The notes: generated by a model from the sequence alone, not told the origin. DNA of 47,396 bases from Sulfurovum sp. (GCF_015493435.1 NZ_WGDD01000035.1:1-47396); one strand, 5' to 3'; shown: positions 26,026-36,295, counted from the stretch's first letter. Translations and numbers: made by a program.

Positions 26026-27696
26026 TCACAGTATACCAAATTCCTTTTCTTTGCCTGTCATGGCATAGTAAAGTTCATAGTAATTGTTGCTAATATATTC
26101 AAAATCACTCTGGGCTTCAGAAGTAGAGGCTATAAGGAACTGCATGCCGGGTTTGAGTTCCAGTTCTCCTTTGGGAAGCAATATGACAGAATCGTTTTCA
26201 ACCGCAAGCAGAAAGATCAATTTTAATGATTTTCGGTAGTCGGACCGTGAACGTTTCAGCATATCCAGCGTGATCGTTGTGCCTCTTTTCAGTTCATGAT
26301 AGAGGGCGTAGGTTTGTTCTTCACTGACCGTGATCTCAAAATGCTCCGGATTGTCTCCTATTTTTTTCTGCATCCTTTCCACAAGTGTTTTCCCCCACAT
26401 CTCGTTTTGCGTGTGGATCAGCCGTACAAATCTATAGGCGAGGGGACGGGCAATAAAAAGATAGGTAAATTCGGAAAGGATCTGTTCAAGAATGTAGACA
26501 CGGTTGATGCGTGCCGACTTGAAGATGCTGAGGTCATCAAGGGTGTTTTCCCTCGCAATGGTATAAATGTGTTTATTGAATTTTTTTGCTGTGGAAAGAA
26601 TGGTCAGATTAATAAGATCATCTTTTGTGGCGGCAATGATACCTGCTGCATCCTTGATGCCTGCCTGAAGCAGCACGTCATGGTCTTCCGCATCACCGAA
26701 TATGGCGCTCTCCTTTTTGCTTTTGTATTCCGATGATTTGAGATCGATATAGGTATAGGGGATATCCGCTTTTTCCAGTGCAGCTCCCAGTGCTTGCCCC
26801 ATCCGACCGTAACCGCAGAGAATATAGGTGCCTTTTGGCAGTATTTCGCGATCCCTGATTTTAAGAATGTGTCCAAATATCCACATTTCCAGCAGCCACA
26901 GATCCGGTGAGGTGAGTGCCAGATAAAAACGGTTTGAAACAAAACGAAAAGGGTCCTCAATATAGCGGATACCAAGATTATGCAAGTGTTCTGTTTGACT
27001 GGGGGTCGTTGATTTGATAACAAGCTTGAGATGTTTATTGAGAAGACGGCACATCAGTGCGATTTTGGTATTTTTCAAGTCATTGTCAAAAAGAGAGATG
27101 ACTCCTTCGCAGTTCTTTTTGTGGATACCGGCCAGTTTGAGTACTTCCGGCTGTGTTACATCTGCTGCAAGTGCCGGAACTTCAGGGATAAAATTTTCCA
27201 GTTCCAGTGCATTGATCTTTTCGTTGTTCTTGTCTACCACGACGACCCTGACTGCTGCCTTGTTGAGCCACTCTATGATCTTATGTGTGACATTGTTGTA
27301 TCCCAGGATGATGATAAAAGGTTCACTGATCTTCGAAATTTTACTGCGGAACCGTGCAATGGAAAGTTCACGTGCCAGTTTTTGGTCCTGTATGAGTGCA
27401 ATAATGGTTCCAATGCCGTAAAACCATCCGATAACGGTGAGGTAGATGCAAAACGAAACCCAGAGACGCTGGGGATAGGTGAAGGTATAGGGTGCTTCTC
27501 CGAAACCAATGGTTGAAGCCATGTAGCTGACGAAATAAAATGCATCAAAGAAGCTCATGTGGTAAGGCTTGCCCTGGTCATCCATCCCCGGGATCAGCGT
27601 CAGTCCGAGAATGGAGACGGAAAATGTAATGATGATCACCAAAAAGGGCATCCGCATTCGGCGGATAATGATCCAGATGGTGTTATTTCCTTCCAT
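26026..27696 (-). CDS. K+-channel-like membrane protein with two RCK/TrkA domains
   Basis: A 556-residue protein with a two-TM pore module at the N-terminus: TM1 at about 18-38, a pore loop with ASTIGFGEAPY at about 57-67 and TM2 at about 77-100. Two TrkA-N (RCK) domains follow. The first (FIIILGYNNVTHKI, near 126) lacks a clean GxGxxG. The second (YILCGYGRMGQALG, near 290) has it and should bind a nucleotide. A TrkA-C-like domain closes the protein (ILLPKGELELKPGMQFLIAS). The filter TIGFGE departs from the standard TVGYGD, so ion selectivity could differ. It starts 3 bases after the stop of the small membrane gene upstream and is probably translated by coupling, since no strong ribosome-binding site is visible. 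Confidence 0.88.
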   Translation of the reverse strand: MEGNNTIWIIIRRMRMPFLVIIITFSVSILGLTLIPGMDDQGKPYHMSFFDAFYFVSYMASTIGFGEAPYTFTYPQRLWVSFCIYLTVIGWFYGIGTIIALIQDQKLARELSIARFRSKISKISEPFIIILGYNNVTHKIIEWLNKAAVRVVVVDKNNEKINALELENFIPEVPALAADVTQPEVLKLAGIHKKNCEGVISLFDNDLKNTKIALMCRLLNKHLKLVIKSTTPSQTEHLHNLGIRYIEDPFRFVSNRFYLALTSPDLWLLEMWIFGHILKIRDREILPKGTYILCGYGRMGQALGAALEKADIPYTYIDLKSSEYKSKKESAIFGDAEDHDVLLQAGIKDAAGIIAATKDDLINLTILSTAKKFNKHIYTIARENTLDDLSIFKSARINRVYILEQILSEFTYLFIARPLAYRFVRLIHTQNEMWGKTLVERMQKKIGDNPEHFEITVSEEQTYALYHELKRGTTITLDMLKRSRSDYRKSLKLIFLLAVENDSVILLPKGELELKPGMQFLIASTSEAQSDFEYISNNYYELYYAMTGKEKEFGIL

Positions 27697-27699
27697 AGG

Positions 27700-28080
27700 C
27701 TACCGCTTGGATTTAAGTGTGTCTCCAATGAAGAGGAGGACAGATACGATGTTGGCAAGCAGTGCACCGCCGGAAAGGGAGACAACGGCCAGTGTACTTT
27801 CATTGTCCAGTCCGTGTCCGATGTAGAGGGCGATCGCCCAGACGCTTGCCGAAGCGATCAGCTGAATATCGGCAACAAGACTGGTCGCGAGCAAAACCGA
27901 ACCCAGCTGAGTTTTATCTCCCAGTTTCAGTACCGTGGCGATCAGGTTGATAATAATGGCAGCGAAAAGTTCATAGGCGCTGTGGTATTCGATGTTGGAC
28001 GGGTCTCCATAGAAAAACCCGAAGTTGATTGTCATGGCGAGGATAAAGAAAAACCCCGATATTACCTTTTCTGTATTCAT
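27700..28080 (-). CDS. Small four-TM membrane protein (DUF6394-like)
   Basis: A 126-residue hydrophobic protein with about four membrane helices (KVISGFFFILAMTINFGFF; AAIIINLIATVLKLG; VLLATSLVADIQLIAS; ALLANIVSVLLFIG). The segments NLIATVLKLG and LLATSLVADIQLI recall DUF6394, a family of small membrane proteins that I associate with this phylum; this is a memory-based assignment. GGGAGAATC gives a fair ribosome-binding site before the ATG at 28080. It is the first gene of a two-gene operon with the K+-channel-like protein, suggesting an accessory or partner role. The region 28081-28238 is the divergent promoter shared with dnaE. Confidence 0.75.
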   Translation of the reverse strand: MNTEKVISGFFFILAMTINFGFFYGDPSNIEYHSAYELFAAIIINLIATVLKLGDKTQLGSVLLATSLVADIQLIASASVWAIALYIGHGLDNESTLAVVSLSGGALLANIVSVLLFIGDTLKSKR

Positions 28081-28238
28081 TATGATTCTCCCTCTTCGGC
28101 CTTTGTATATGCAGCGTATAGTATAGCTAAAAACAATTTTAAAAATAGAGAGGTACTATGAATAGAAAGTTTCAACCCGGTTTCACCAAATCTCTGCTAT
28201 ATTAAAAATTTCCGAGAATAATCAGAAGGTCAATAGTC

Positions 28239-31200
28239 ATGTCAGAAGAACCGAAATCAAAGCCGCAGTTTACCCATTTGCACCTCCATACAGAATATTC
28301 TCTGCTTGACGGTGCCAACAAAATCAAAGCCCTTGCCCAGAAGGTCAAAGCACTTGGTATGACTTCTGTGGCGATGACAGATCACGGCAATATGTTCGGA
28401 ACCATCGACTTTTACAATACGATGCGAAAAGAGGGGATCAAACCGATCATTGGTATGGAAGCCTATGTCCACAATCAGCCGGAACTGGGTGACAAATCGG
28501 TACGTCAGCGTTTTCACCTTTGTCTGTATGCCAAAAATGAAGCAGGCTACAAAAACCTTATGTTCCTTTCTTCAAAAGCCTATCTTGAAGGTTTCTATTA
28601 CTATCCGCGTATCAACTGGGACCTTTTGAAAGAGCATGCAGAGGGGCTTGTCTGCTCTTCTGCCTGTCTACAGGGGGAAGTGAACTGGCATCTCAACCTC
28701 TCCGAGCGTAATTTAAAGTTCGGTGCCAAAGGGTATGAGGAGGCCAAACGTGTCGCATTGAAATACCAAGAAGTTTTCGGCGATGATTTTTACCTTGAGC
28801 TGATGCGTCACGGTATTGGTGATCAGCATCGCATCGACAAACAGATCCTTCAGATTTCCCGCGAAACGGGCATTAAGATCATTGCGACCAATGATACCCA
28901 CTATACTAATCCACAGGATGCGGATGCACATGAAGCTTTCATGTGTATTGCAATGAACAAACTCTATGATGATCCCAACCGTCTGCGCCACTCGGTTCAT
29001 GAGTTCTATGTCAAGTCTCCCGAACAGATGGCAGAACTTTTTGCCGATATTCCGGAGGCTTTGGAAAATACACAGGAGATTGCAGCAAAATGCAACCTGG
29101 AGATCAAACTTGGCAACCCGACACCTCCGAATTTTAAATTTGCCAGAGAACGTGCTGCGGATATCGGCCTTCTCCTTCCCGAACCGGAAAAAGAATATTC
29201 GCTTCAAAACGATATTACATTGTTCATAGAAGAATCGCGCAGAGGACTTGAACGCCGCCTGAAGATCGTTCCCGAAGAGAAACATCAGGACTATCGAGAG
29301 CGGCTTCAGGTTGAGATAGATATTATCAACAATATGAAATTCCCGGGCTATATGCTTATTGTATGGGATTTTGTCAAAGCAGCCAAAGATATGGGCATAC
29401 CGGTAGGTCCGGGACGGGGGTCGGCAGCCGGGTCTCTGGTGGCATACTCGCTGGAGATCACCGATATCGATCCTATGCCGTACGGACTGCTTTTTGAACG
29501 TTTCCTGAACCCGGAACGTGTATCGATGCCCGATATTGATATGGATTTCTGTCAGGCACGCCGTCAGGAGATACTTGATTATGTTATAGAGAAATACGGC
29601 CGCGTGAACGTTGCCCAGATCATTACTTTCGGTAAACTGCTTGCCAAAGGAGTCATCCGTGATGTGGCACGTGTTCTTGATATGCCGTACGCCAAGGCGG
29701 ATGCTATGGCAAAGCTTATTCCCGACGAACTTGGTATTGATTTGAAAGCATCCTATGAAAAAGAACCCAAGATCAAAGCACTTCTCGAAAGTGATCCTAC
29801 GGCCAAGAGGACATGGGAATATGCTCTGGCGCTTGAAGGACTGAACAGGAATGCAGGAACACATGCCGCGGGTGTGGTCATTTCGAATGAACCGCTCTGG
29901 CAGAAAACACCGCTCTTCAAGCCTTCCGGTATGGATACACTGGCAACCCAGTACAGCGGAAAATATGTGGAAGATGTTGACCTGATCAAGTTTGACTTCC
30001 TTGGACTCAAGACACTGACCGTTATTGAAGAGGCGCTTCAGCTGGTTGAAAAACGGCATGGAAAGCGTATTAACTTTGTCGAAGAGAATATTGAAGATCC
30101 CAACGTTTACGAATACATCTCAACCGGTGAAACACTGGGACTTTTTCAAATTGAATCGGCAGGTATGCAGGATCTGGCCAAAAAGCTCAAGCCCAACGGA
30201 TTTGAAGACATTATTGCGATGCTTGCACTCTATCGTCCGGGCCCGATGGAGTCGGGTATGCTCGATGATTTTGTCGACAGAAAACACGGCCGGGCGGAAA
30301 TTACTTATGATTTCCCGGAACTCGAACCGATCCTCAAGCCAACGTACGGGGTTATTGTCTATCAGGAGCAGGTAATGCAGATCGTGCAGACGATCGGCGG
30401 TTTTTCTCTTGGCGGAGCCGACCTTGTACGTAGAGCAATGGGTAAAAAGATCAAAGCAGAGATGGATAAGCTTAAAGGTGAATTTGCAGAGGGGGCAGCC
30501 AAGAAAGGTTTTGACAAAGCCAAAGCGGAAAACCTCTTTGACCTGATCGTGAAATTTGCCGGTTACGGATTCAATAAATCACACTCAGCCGCCTATGCGA
30601 TGGTAACCTTCTATACTTCTTATCTGAAGTATTATTATCCGACAGAATTCATGGCGGCTATTTTGACTCTGGAAAAGAACAATACGGATAAAGTTGTTAA
30701 ATATGTCGATGAACTCAAACGTATGGGCATCAAACTTCTGCCACCCGATATCAACCGTTCGGGTCTGGTTTTTGAAGCGACCGAGATTGACGGTGACGAA
30801 GTGGTCATGTTCGGTATGGGTGCGATCAAAGGAGCAGGGGATATCGCGATCAATACGATGCTTGAAGCAAGAGAAGGGGAACAGTTTAAAGATTTTTCCG
30901 ATTTTGTATCACGTATCGACTCAAGCAAGGTCAACAAAAAGGTTATAGAATCACTTATTAAAGCCGGTGCACTGGACAGTTTTGGCTACAGCCGAAAGGC
31001 AATGCTCTCGCAGATCGAAGAAATCATCGATACGGCCAAGAAAGCGGGAGAAGCCAAGAAAATGGCAGTGGGTTCACTCTTTGGCGAGGGAGCGGAAATG
31101 ACGTCTGTGGCATTGGTACTTCAGCCTATGGAAGAATTCGAGCCGATGGAGATACTGGAAATGGAAAAAGAGTCTCTCGGTTTTTATGTGTCGGGACACC

Positions 31201-31808
31201 CTTTGGATAAATACCGTGAAACGCTGGATGGTATCAGCTATACGCTCAGTTCCGAAATTGATGACCTCGCTGATGGTTCGCAGGCGCTTTTCATAGGAAA
31301 GATTGAAAATATCACTGAAAAGATTTCCAAGAAAGGAAACAAGTTCGGTATTGCCAGTATTATGGACCTGCACGGCAATATCGAACTGATGCTTTTTGAG
31401 AACAGGCTCAAAGAACTTGAAGAAGATTTTGACATGACCAAGCCGATTGCTTTTAAAGTCAAGGTCAGCAAAGACGGTGATTTTACCCGCATGAATATTC
31501 TCAAGATCGAATCTCTCAAAGATGCCAAAAAAGAAAAAGTAAAAGTCAAAAAAGAGGAAAAACATACACCTGAACCCGAACAGCCGCCGCTGATTTTGGC
31601 ACTCAATCTTATGCCTGATGCCAAAACAGTGGAAGAGCTGATGTGTCTGGTGGAACGCTATCCGGGGAAACGGCCGCTGGAACTGCATATCAAATCCAAG
31701 CTTGCTGATGTCATTATCGAGTCAAAGTGGAAAGTCAGTGAAATGCTGCTTGAAGAGGCAAAAGATCTCGGTATTTATCTTGAAGAAAATTTGGTACTGG
31801 AACAGTAG
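28239..31808 (+). CDS. dnaE: DNA polymerase III alpha subunit
   Basis: Replicative polymerase catalytic subunit, 1189 residues, of the DnaE1 type. Domains in order: PHP at about 10-280, with the metal-type histidines THLHLHTEYSLLDG (His13, 15, 17); palm, with GPGRGSAAGSLVAY near 388 and the catalytic Asp432 and Asp434 in PDIDMDF; fingers; a helix-hairpin-helix region near 870; an OB domain around 1015-1090 (FIGKIENITEKISKKGNKFG); and a short C-terminal tau-binding-like domain. No 3'-5' exonuclease domain is inserted, so a separate epsilon subunit is expected. The promoter lies in 28081-28238, with candidate TATATT near 28198. Confidence 0.97.
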   Translation: MSEEPKSKPQFTHLHLHTEYSLLDGANKIKALAQKVKALGMTSVAMTDHGNMFGTIDFYNTMRKEGIKPIIGMEAYVHNQPELGDKSVRQRFHLCLYAKNEAGYKNLMFLSSKAYLEGFYYYPRINWDLLKEHAEGLVCSSACLQGEVNWHLNLSERNLKFGAKGYEEAKRVALKYQEVFGDDFYLELMRHGIGDQHRIDKQILQISRETGIKIIATNDTHYTNPQDADAHEAFMCIAMNKLYDDPNRLRHSVHEFYVKSPEQMAELFADIPEALENTQEIAAKCNLEIKLGNPTPPNFKFARERAADIGLLLPEPEKEYSLQNDITLFIEESRRGLERRLKIVPEEKHQDYRERLQVEIDIINNMKFPGYMLIVWDFVKAAKDMGIPVGPGRGSAAGSLVAYSLEITDIDPMPYGLLFERFLNPERVSMPDIDMDFCQARRQEILDYVIEKYGRVNVAQIITFGKLLAKGVIRDVARVLDMPYAKADAMAKLIPDELGIDLKASYEKEPKIKALLESDPTAKRTWEYALALEGLNRNAGTHAAGVVISNEPLWQKTPLFKPSGMDTLATQYSGKYVEDVDLIKFDFLGLKTLTVIEEALQLVEKRHGKRINFVEENIEDPNVYEYISTGETLGLFQIESAGMQDLAKKLKPNGFEDIIAMLALYRPGPMESGMLDDFVDRKHGRAEITYDFPELEPILKPTYGVIVYQEQVMQIVQTIGGFSLGGADLVRRAMGKKIKAEMDKLKGEFAEGAAKKGFDKAKAENLFDLIVKFAGYGFNKSHSAAYAMVTFYTSYLKYYYPTEFMAAILTLEKNNTDKVVKYVDELKRMGIKLLPPDINRSGLVFEATEIDGDEVVMFGMGAIKGAGDIAINTMLEAREGEQFKDFSDFVSRIDSSKVNKKVIESLIKAGALDSFGYSRKAMLSQIEEIIDTAKKAGEAKKMAVGSLFGEGAEMTSVALVLQPMEEFEPMEILEMEKESLGFYVSGHPLDKYRETLDGISYTLSSEIDDLADGSQALFIGKIENITEKISKKGNKFGIASIMDLHGNIELMLFENRLKELEEDFDMTKPIAFKVKVSKDGDFTRMNILKIESLKDAKKEKVKVKKEEKHTPEPEQPPLILALNLMPDAKTVEELMCLVERYPGKRPLELHIKSKLADVIIESKWKVSEMLLEEAKDLGIYLEENLVLEQ

Positions 31809-31894
31809 GTATACCAAAAGAAGCAATTATTTTGAAAATAAGGCAAATTGATCCTTTTTGCCAAAAAGTATATTTTTTCTTAAATTATATCTGA

Positions 31895-31900
31895 TAGAAT
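31895..31900 (+). promoter_or_regulatory. Possible promoter of the 637-residue DUF302-like gene
   Basis: An extended -10, TGATAGAAT, with TAGAAT at 31895-31900, 33 bases before the ATG at 31933; AGAGGGA at 31921-31927 is the ribosome-binding site. It indicates separate expression from dnaE. Confidence 0.45.
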
Positions 31901-31932
31901 AGTATTAGAAAATTTAAAGAAGAGGGATCAAA

Positions 31933-33846
31933 ATGAAACTGTATAGATTTGTATTGTCATTTTTGCTGATTGTCGGGTACCTGCAGGCCGATGTACATTC
32001 CAATGAAGCCAAAACGGAACTGACCGGTGAACTGTACGGTTCAAAAGGGAATCAGGAAGCCCGGATCGATGCCCTGATCCAAAAGATCGGTTCGATCGGC
32101 TTCAGTACGGTTGCGGCAAACAAACATATAGAAGTGCATTATTTGAATAAATTCAAAGAGAAAAATGTAGAAATGATCTCTTTTTTCGATATTGTGAACA
32201 AAAAGAAAATGAGACCTCTTTTACTTAAAAATCCTGATTTCGGAGCCTATGCTCCTTTTAATTTCCTCGTGTATAAAACGCTTGATACCAAAGAAGACAA
32301 CAATACCTGGTACGGACATCTTGCTCCGGATACAATGTTGAATATCATCGGAGAGAAGGATCCTGCGACAAGAGATCAATTCAAAGCGATGGTACAAGGG
32401 TTTGATGACCTGGTCGTCAAAGAGATGCAGCCTACCATGACAAAGAAATTCGTACATTCCAAACCACTGCCCGAACATGGTTTGACAAAGATGGTCATGA
32501 AGTTTGATGCGCCGGATGATATGGAAGAGTTCATTGAAGATTTTGTGATGAAGCATGACGGTGCTTTTTCCAAACATGATTTTATCATTGCAGGGTTTGT
32601 GGACTATAAATTTGAATATAGTGATATGGATCTTGATTTTGACAAATATGATGCCTACTGGGTTTCACTGCTGTGCCATTTTAAATTTTCCAATTCTATT
32701 TTCAACAGAGGCATTCCTGAAGCAGGTATGTTCGCACCGTGTTCGATCTACTTCTATATCCCCAAAGGCAAAAATGAATTGCATGTGGGCTATGCCAGTG
32801 TCGATAACTGGATCAATGCACTTAACTTCAAAGACCAGAAGACCATCGACTATATGAGAGCGATCGATGCTGAAGTGATCGAGACGTTCAGAGAACTTGG
32901 TTTTGAACTGGAAGCCCAGGGTGCGAAGGTGCCTGAAGTGATGTCCCTGGATGAAGAGAACCGACAGCTTAAGGCAAAGGTCAAAGCACTGGAAGCACAG
33001 ATAGAAGCGATGAAAAAAGGTGAGACCACAGTAGAAACAAGACCGCAGGCAGCTGCGGTAAAAGCAGTACCTCAAAAGGTTTTCAGAGGAGCCAAACTGC
33101 AAATAGGCGCAAAGGCACCCAAAAAACTTTCAACCTATTATGCGGCCAAGTACCAAACCGTAGATGCGCTCAAGGCAAAACTTGAAGCCAACGGATTCAC
33201 CGTACTGGCTGTGACACCTATATTGGCAGGCAAAACGGTGGTAACGATTACCAATGAGGAATTGCAGAAAACCAATACCTTTCTTGCCACACTGCATGTG
33301 CTTGTCAACGAAGGAAATGAGATACGTGTGCAGAACCCCTCCTATTTCGGAGCAGCCTACCTTCAGGACAAATACAAATATGGACAATTCGTTAAAACAC
33401 TGGAAGCATTGCAGGCTGCTTTGGGCGATATGTACGAAGTCAAAGAGCAGTATGAACTTGCCGATCTCCCCAAATACCAGTTTATGTTCGGCATGCCGTA
33501 CCTGAACGATACCATTACTGTAGCAAAAGGAGATAATCTGGCTGCAAAGGTCACAGGCAAAGATGCAGTCAAATATGTAGCCTATACGCTCAAACTGCCG
33601 AACGGTGACATGATCGTCGGGCATAAGCTGAGAAACAGGACCAACAAGTTCCTGTTGAAAGTCAATGCGGCACGTGATGCGGATATTCTTCCCTATGAAT
33701 CGATGATCAAGGGGAAGAAAGCAGTGATGCTTGATCCCAAATATTATCTTGCACTGTCTCTGCCTCTTTTGAGTATGTCTGACTTTATGAAAATCGCTTC
33801 TGCTCCCGGAGAGATTGAAAAAGATGTCAAAAGAGCCTACAAATAA
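31933..33846 (+). CDS. Exported DUF302-like protein, single-module paralogue
   Basis: A 637-residue protein with a signal peptide (YRFVLSFLLIVGYLQA). Residues of about 30-330 are one copy of the module that occurs twice in the 1049-residue protein at 18400-21549, with YAPFNFLVYKT..WYGHLAPDTMLNI, LLCHFKFS and AGMFAPCSIY; the Cys-His and later Cys are again conserved. A coiled coil follows (EENRQLKAKVKALEAQIEAM, about 340-365). The C-terminal domain (about 395-637) matches that of the larger paralogue: LPKYQFMFGMP, LRNRTNKFLLKV, DILPYESMI, LDPKYYLALSLPLLSMSDFM. The shared C-terminal domain suggests a common binding or anchoring role. No enzyme motif is recognised. It stands alone between dnaE and icd. 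Confidence 0.8.
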   Translation: MKLYRFVLSFLLIVGYLQADVHSNEAKTELTGELYGSKGNQEARIDALIQKIGSIGFSTVAANKHIEVHYLNKFKEKNVEMISFFDIVNKKKMRPLLLKNPDFGAYAPFNFLVYKTLDTKEDNNTWYGHLAPDTMLNIIGEKDPATRDQFKAMVQGFDDLVVKEMQPTMTKKFVHSKPLPEHGLTKMVMKFDAPDDMEEFIEDFVMKHDGAFSKHDFIIAGFVDYKFEYSDMDLDFDKYDAYWVSLLCHFKFSNSIFNRGIPEAGMFAPCSIYFYIPKGKNELHVGYASVDNWINALNFKDQKTIDYMRAIDAEVIETFRELGFELEAQGAKVPEVMSLDEENRQLKAKVKALEAQIEAMKKGETTVETRPQAAAVKAVPQKVFRGAKLQIGAKAPKKLSTYYAAKYQTVDALKAKLEANGFTVLAVTPILAGKTVVTITNEELQKTNTFLATLHVLVNEGNEIRVQNPSYFGAAYLQDKYKYGQFVKTLEALQAALGDMYEVKEQYELADLPKYQFMFGMPYLNDTITVAKGDNLAAKVTGKDAVKYVAYTLKLPNGDMIVGHKLRNRTNKFLLKVNAARDADILPYESMIKGKKAVMLDPKYYLALSLPLLSMSDFMKIASAPGEIEKDVKRAYK

Positions 33847-33854
33847 CAAAAATG

Positions 33855-33892
33855 TTACACATAGAAAAGAGAGAAGATTCTTTTCTGTGTAA
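33855..33892 (+). terminator. Stem-loop after the 637-residue gene
   Basis: TTACACA-T-AGAAAAGA pairs with TCTTTTCT-GTGTAA (one bulged base) around an 8-base loop. It is the only candidate terminator between this gene and icd. It lacks a good T-run. Confidence 0.5.
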
Positions 33893-33962
33893 AATAGGAA
33901 CAAATAACTAACATAAGTTTTTAAAAATACTTAATTTATCTGCCTTCATACTAAATCAGTGC

Positions 33963-33968
33963 TACAAT
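33963..33968 (+). promoter_or_regulatory. Probable icd promoter
   Basis: An extended -10, TGCTACAAT, with TACAAT at 33963-33968, 33 bases before the icd ATG; AAGGAAC at 33992-33998 is the ribosome-binding site. Confidence 0.55.
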
Positions 33969-34001
33969 CTTTCCACATAAATCTTAATTTAAGGAACATA
34001 C

Positions 34002-36203
34002 ATGTCTAAACCAACTATTATTTGGTCAAAAATCGATGAAGCTCCGGCTTTGGCAACCTATTCACTTCTCCCGATCGTAAGCAAATTTACGAATGCCGCA
34101 GGTGTTGATGTGAAAACAAGCGATATCTCACTTGCAGGAAGAGTGATCGCTACAATGTCTGAGTATCTGAATGATGATCAGAAAATGGAAAATGAGTTGG
34201 CAAAACTGGGGGAACTGGTACAGAAACCGGAAGCAAACATTATAAAGCTTCCGAATATTTCAGCGTCAATTCCACAGCTCAAAGAGTGTATTGCAGAACT
34301 TCAGGAGCAGGGTTATACACTCCCTGATTTTCCTGAAGCACCTCAGACCGCTGAAGAAAAAGCAGTAAGAGAAAAGTATGCAACATGTCTCGGTTCTGCC
34401 GTAAACCCTGTCCTTAGAGAAGGAAACTCCGACAGACGTGCTGCTTCCGCAGTGAAAAAATTCGCACAGGAACATCCCCATAAGCTCAGACCATTCTCGG
34501 AAAACTCAAAAACCTATGTAGCACATATGGATCATGGCGATTTTTACGGGAATGAAAAGTCTGTCATTATGGAAGGTGCACAAAAAGTCAAGATCGAACT
34601 TAACGGTAAACTTCTTGCAGAGATTGATGCCCTGGACAAAGAAATCCTTGATGCAACATTCATGTCCGCTAAAGCACTTAGAGCATTCCTTGCAAAATCT
34701 ATCGAAGATGCAAAAGCAAACGGTGTGCTCTGGTCGATTCACCTCAAGGCGACCATGATGAAAGTATCGGATCCTATCATGTTCGGTCATGCGGTAGAAG
34801 TATTCTTCAAAGACGTATTTGAAAAGTATGCCGATGAGTTTGAAAAGCTTGGTGTCAATCCAAATCTCGGTCTTGGTGATCTTGAGAAAAAACTTGAGAA
34901 CTCCGATAAAAAGGATGAAATCATGGCTGCCCTGAAAGCTGTAGTAGAGCAGGGTAACCCCAACATTGCAATGGTTGATTCCGACAACAGTATTACGAAT
35001 CTTCATGCATCCAATGATATCATCATCGATGCTTCCATGCCGGTAGTGATAAGAGACGGCGGTAAAATGTGGAACAAAGACGGCAATACGGAAGAGTGTG
35101 TTGCGGTTATCCCTGACAGATGTTACGCTACTTTTTATAAAGAGTGTGTAGACGACTGTGTGAAGAACGGTCAGTTTGATGTCACAACCATGGGAAGTGT
35201 GTCAAATGTCGGTCTGATGGCACAAAAAGCAGAAGAATACGGTTCTCACCCGACAACATTTGAAATTGCTGAAGCAGGAACGGTAGAAGTCGTGGATGCA
35301 AACGGCAATGTGTTGATGAGCAATAATGTAGAAGCCGGAGATATCTGGAGAATGTCACGTGCAAAAGACATTCCGATCAAAGACTGGGTAAGACTGGCGG
35401 TTGAAAGAGCAAAACTGACAGGCGACCCGGCAATTTTCTGGCTGGACGAGAATAGAGCACATGATGCAAATATGATCAAAAAAGTGAATACATATCTGAA
35501 TGAACATGATACGACCGGTCTGGATATCAAGATTATGGATCCTCAGGCTGCGATGGCATATACGCTTGAGAGAGTAAGAGCAGGCAAAGATACGATTTCG
35601 GTGACAGGAAATGTATTGAGAGATTATCTGACTGATCTTTTCCCTATTTTGGAACTTGGCACTTCTGCCAAAATGCTTTCGATCGTTCCACTGCTTGCTG
35701 GCGGCGGTCTGTTTGAAACAGGTGCGGGCGGTTCTGCGCCTAAGCACGTAGACCAGTTCCTCGCAGAGGGACACCTCAGATGGGATTCCCTCGGTGAATT
35801 CCTTGCCCTGGCAGAATCACTCAGAATGGAATACCGGAAGTCTGAAGACAGCAAGATCGGTGCATTGACCGAAGCACTTGACAAAGCGAACCAGGGCTAC
35901 CTTGACAACAACAAAGCACCGTCAAGAAAAGCGGGAGAGCCTGACAATAAAGCATCACATTACTATGTGGCACTTTACTGGGCAGAAGCACTTGAAACAC
36001 AGACAGCAGACAGTGAACTGGCTGCAAAATTCACTCCTGTGGCAGATGCACTCAGAAAGAATGAAGAGAAGATCCTTGCCGAACTGCTTGCGGCTGAAGG
36101 TTCTGCAAAAGATATCGGTGGTTACTACCATCCAAATCATGCCAAGGCAGAAGCGGCTATGCGACCGTCTGAAACACTCAATAGTATCATTGACGCTATT
36201 TAA
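34002..36203 (+). CDS. icd: Monomeric NADP-dependent isocitrate dehydrogenase
   Basis: Interconverts isocitrate and 2-oxoglutarate plus CO2 using NADP. In the reductive TCA cycle it can work as the carboxylating enzyme. At 733 residues it belongs to the single-chain (about 740-residue) class, unrelated in length to the 400-residue dimeric enzymes. Recognisable segments are [23 protein letters not shown]-type N-terminus (quoted in part: [15 protein letters not shown]), [15 protein letters not shown] near 127, [14 protein letters not shown] near 173, and [17 protein letters not shown] near 570. It heads the reductive TCA gene block and is separated from mdh by 235 bases containing a hairpin. 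Its reducing partner NADPH matches the predicted cofactor of the next gene. Confidence 0.97.
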   Translation: MSKPTIIWSKIDEAPALATYSLLPIVSKFTNAAGVDVKTSDISLAGRVIATMSEYLNDDQKMENELAKLGELVQKPEANIIKLPNISASIPQLKECIAELQEQGYTLPDFPEAPQTAEEKAVREKYATCLGSAVNPVLREGNSDRRAASAVKKFAQEHPHKLRPFSENSKTYVAHMDHGDFYGNEKSVIMEGAQKVKIELNGKLLAEIDALDKEILDATFMSAKALRAFLAKSIEDAKANGVLWSIHLKATMMKVSDPIMFGHAVEVFFKDVFEKYADEFEKLGVNPNLGLGDLEKKLENSDKKDEIMAALKAVVEQGNPNIAMVDSDNSITNLHASNDIIIDASMPVVIRDGGKMWNKDGNTEECVAVIPDRCYATFYKECVDDCVKNGQFDVTTMGSVSNVGLMAQKAEEYGSHPTTFEIAEAGTVEVVDANGNVLMSNNVEAGDIWRMSRAKDIPIKDWVRLAVERAKLTGDPAIFWLDENRAHDANMIKKVNTYLNEHDTTGLDIKIMDPQAAMAYTLERVRAGKDTISVTGNVLRDYLTDLFPILELGTSAKMLSIVPLLAGGGLFETGAGGSAPKHVDQFLAEGHLRWDSLGEFLALAESLRMEYRKSEDSKIGALTEALDKANQGYLDNNKAPSRKAGEPDNKASHYYVALYWAEALETQTADSELAAKFTPVADALRKNEEKILAELLAAEGSAKDIGGYYHPNHAKAEAAMRPSETLNSIIDAI

Positions 36204-36264
36204 CAGACAAAGAAGCAAAATCAGAGCGGTCTGATATTACTTATCGATACAGGTAAGTACTTCG

Positions 36265-36295
36265 CACAGGGCAATATGTCCCTGTGTAACACTTT
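36265..36295 (+). terminator. Hairpin between icd and the first malate dehydrogenase gene
   Basis: CACAGGG (36265-36271) and CCCTGTG (36280-36286) form a 7-bp stem, followed by TAACACTTTTATAA. It is probably a terminator for icd or an attenuator, as a new AT-rich promoter region follows (36296-36420). Confidence 0.6.

Noticed and set aside
27559-28161. A 200-residue plus-strand frame opposite the channel and small membrane genes
   Set aside because: It overlaps two genes with clear membrane domains and has no recognisable domain or good start site.
28713-30059. A 448-residue open frame on the minus strand inside dnaE, and similar long antisense frames in pheS (3149-3817), aroA (7560-8216) and sucD (41208-41945)
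   Set aside because: They lie fully opposite strongly conserved genes, have cysteine/phenylalanine/histidine-rich non-protein-like composition and no ribosome-binding sites. They are shadows of the coding strand.
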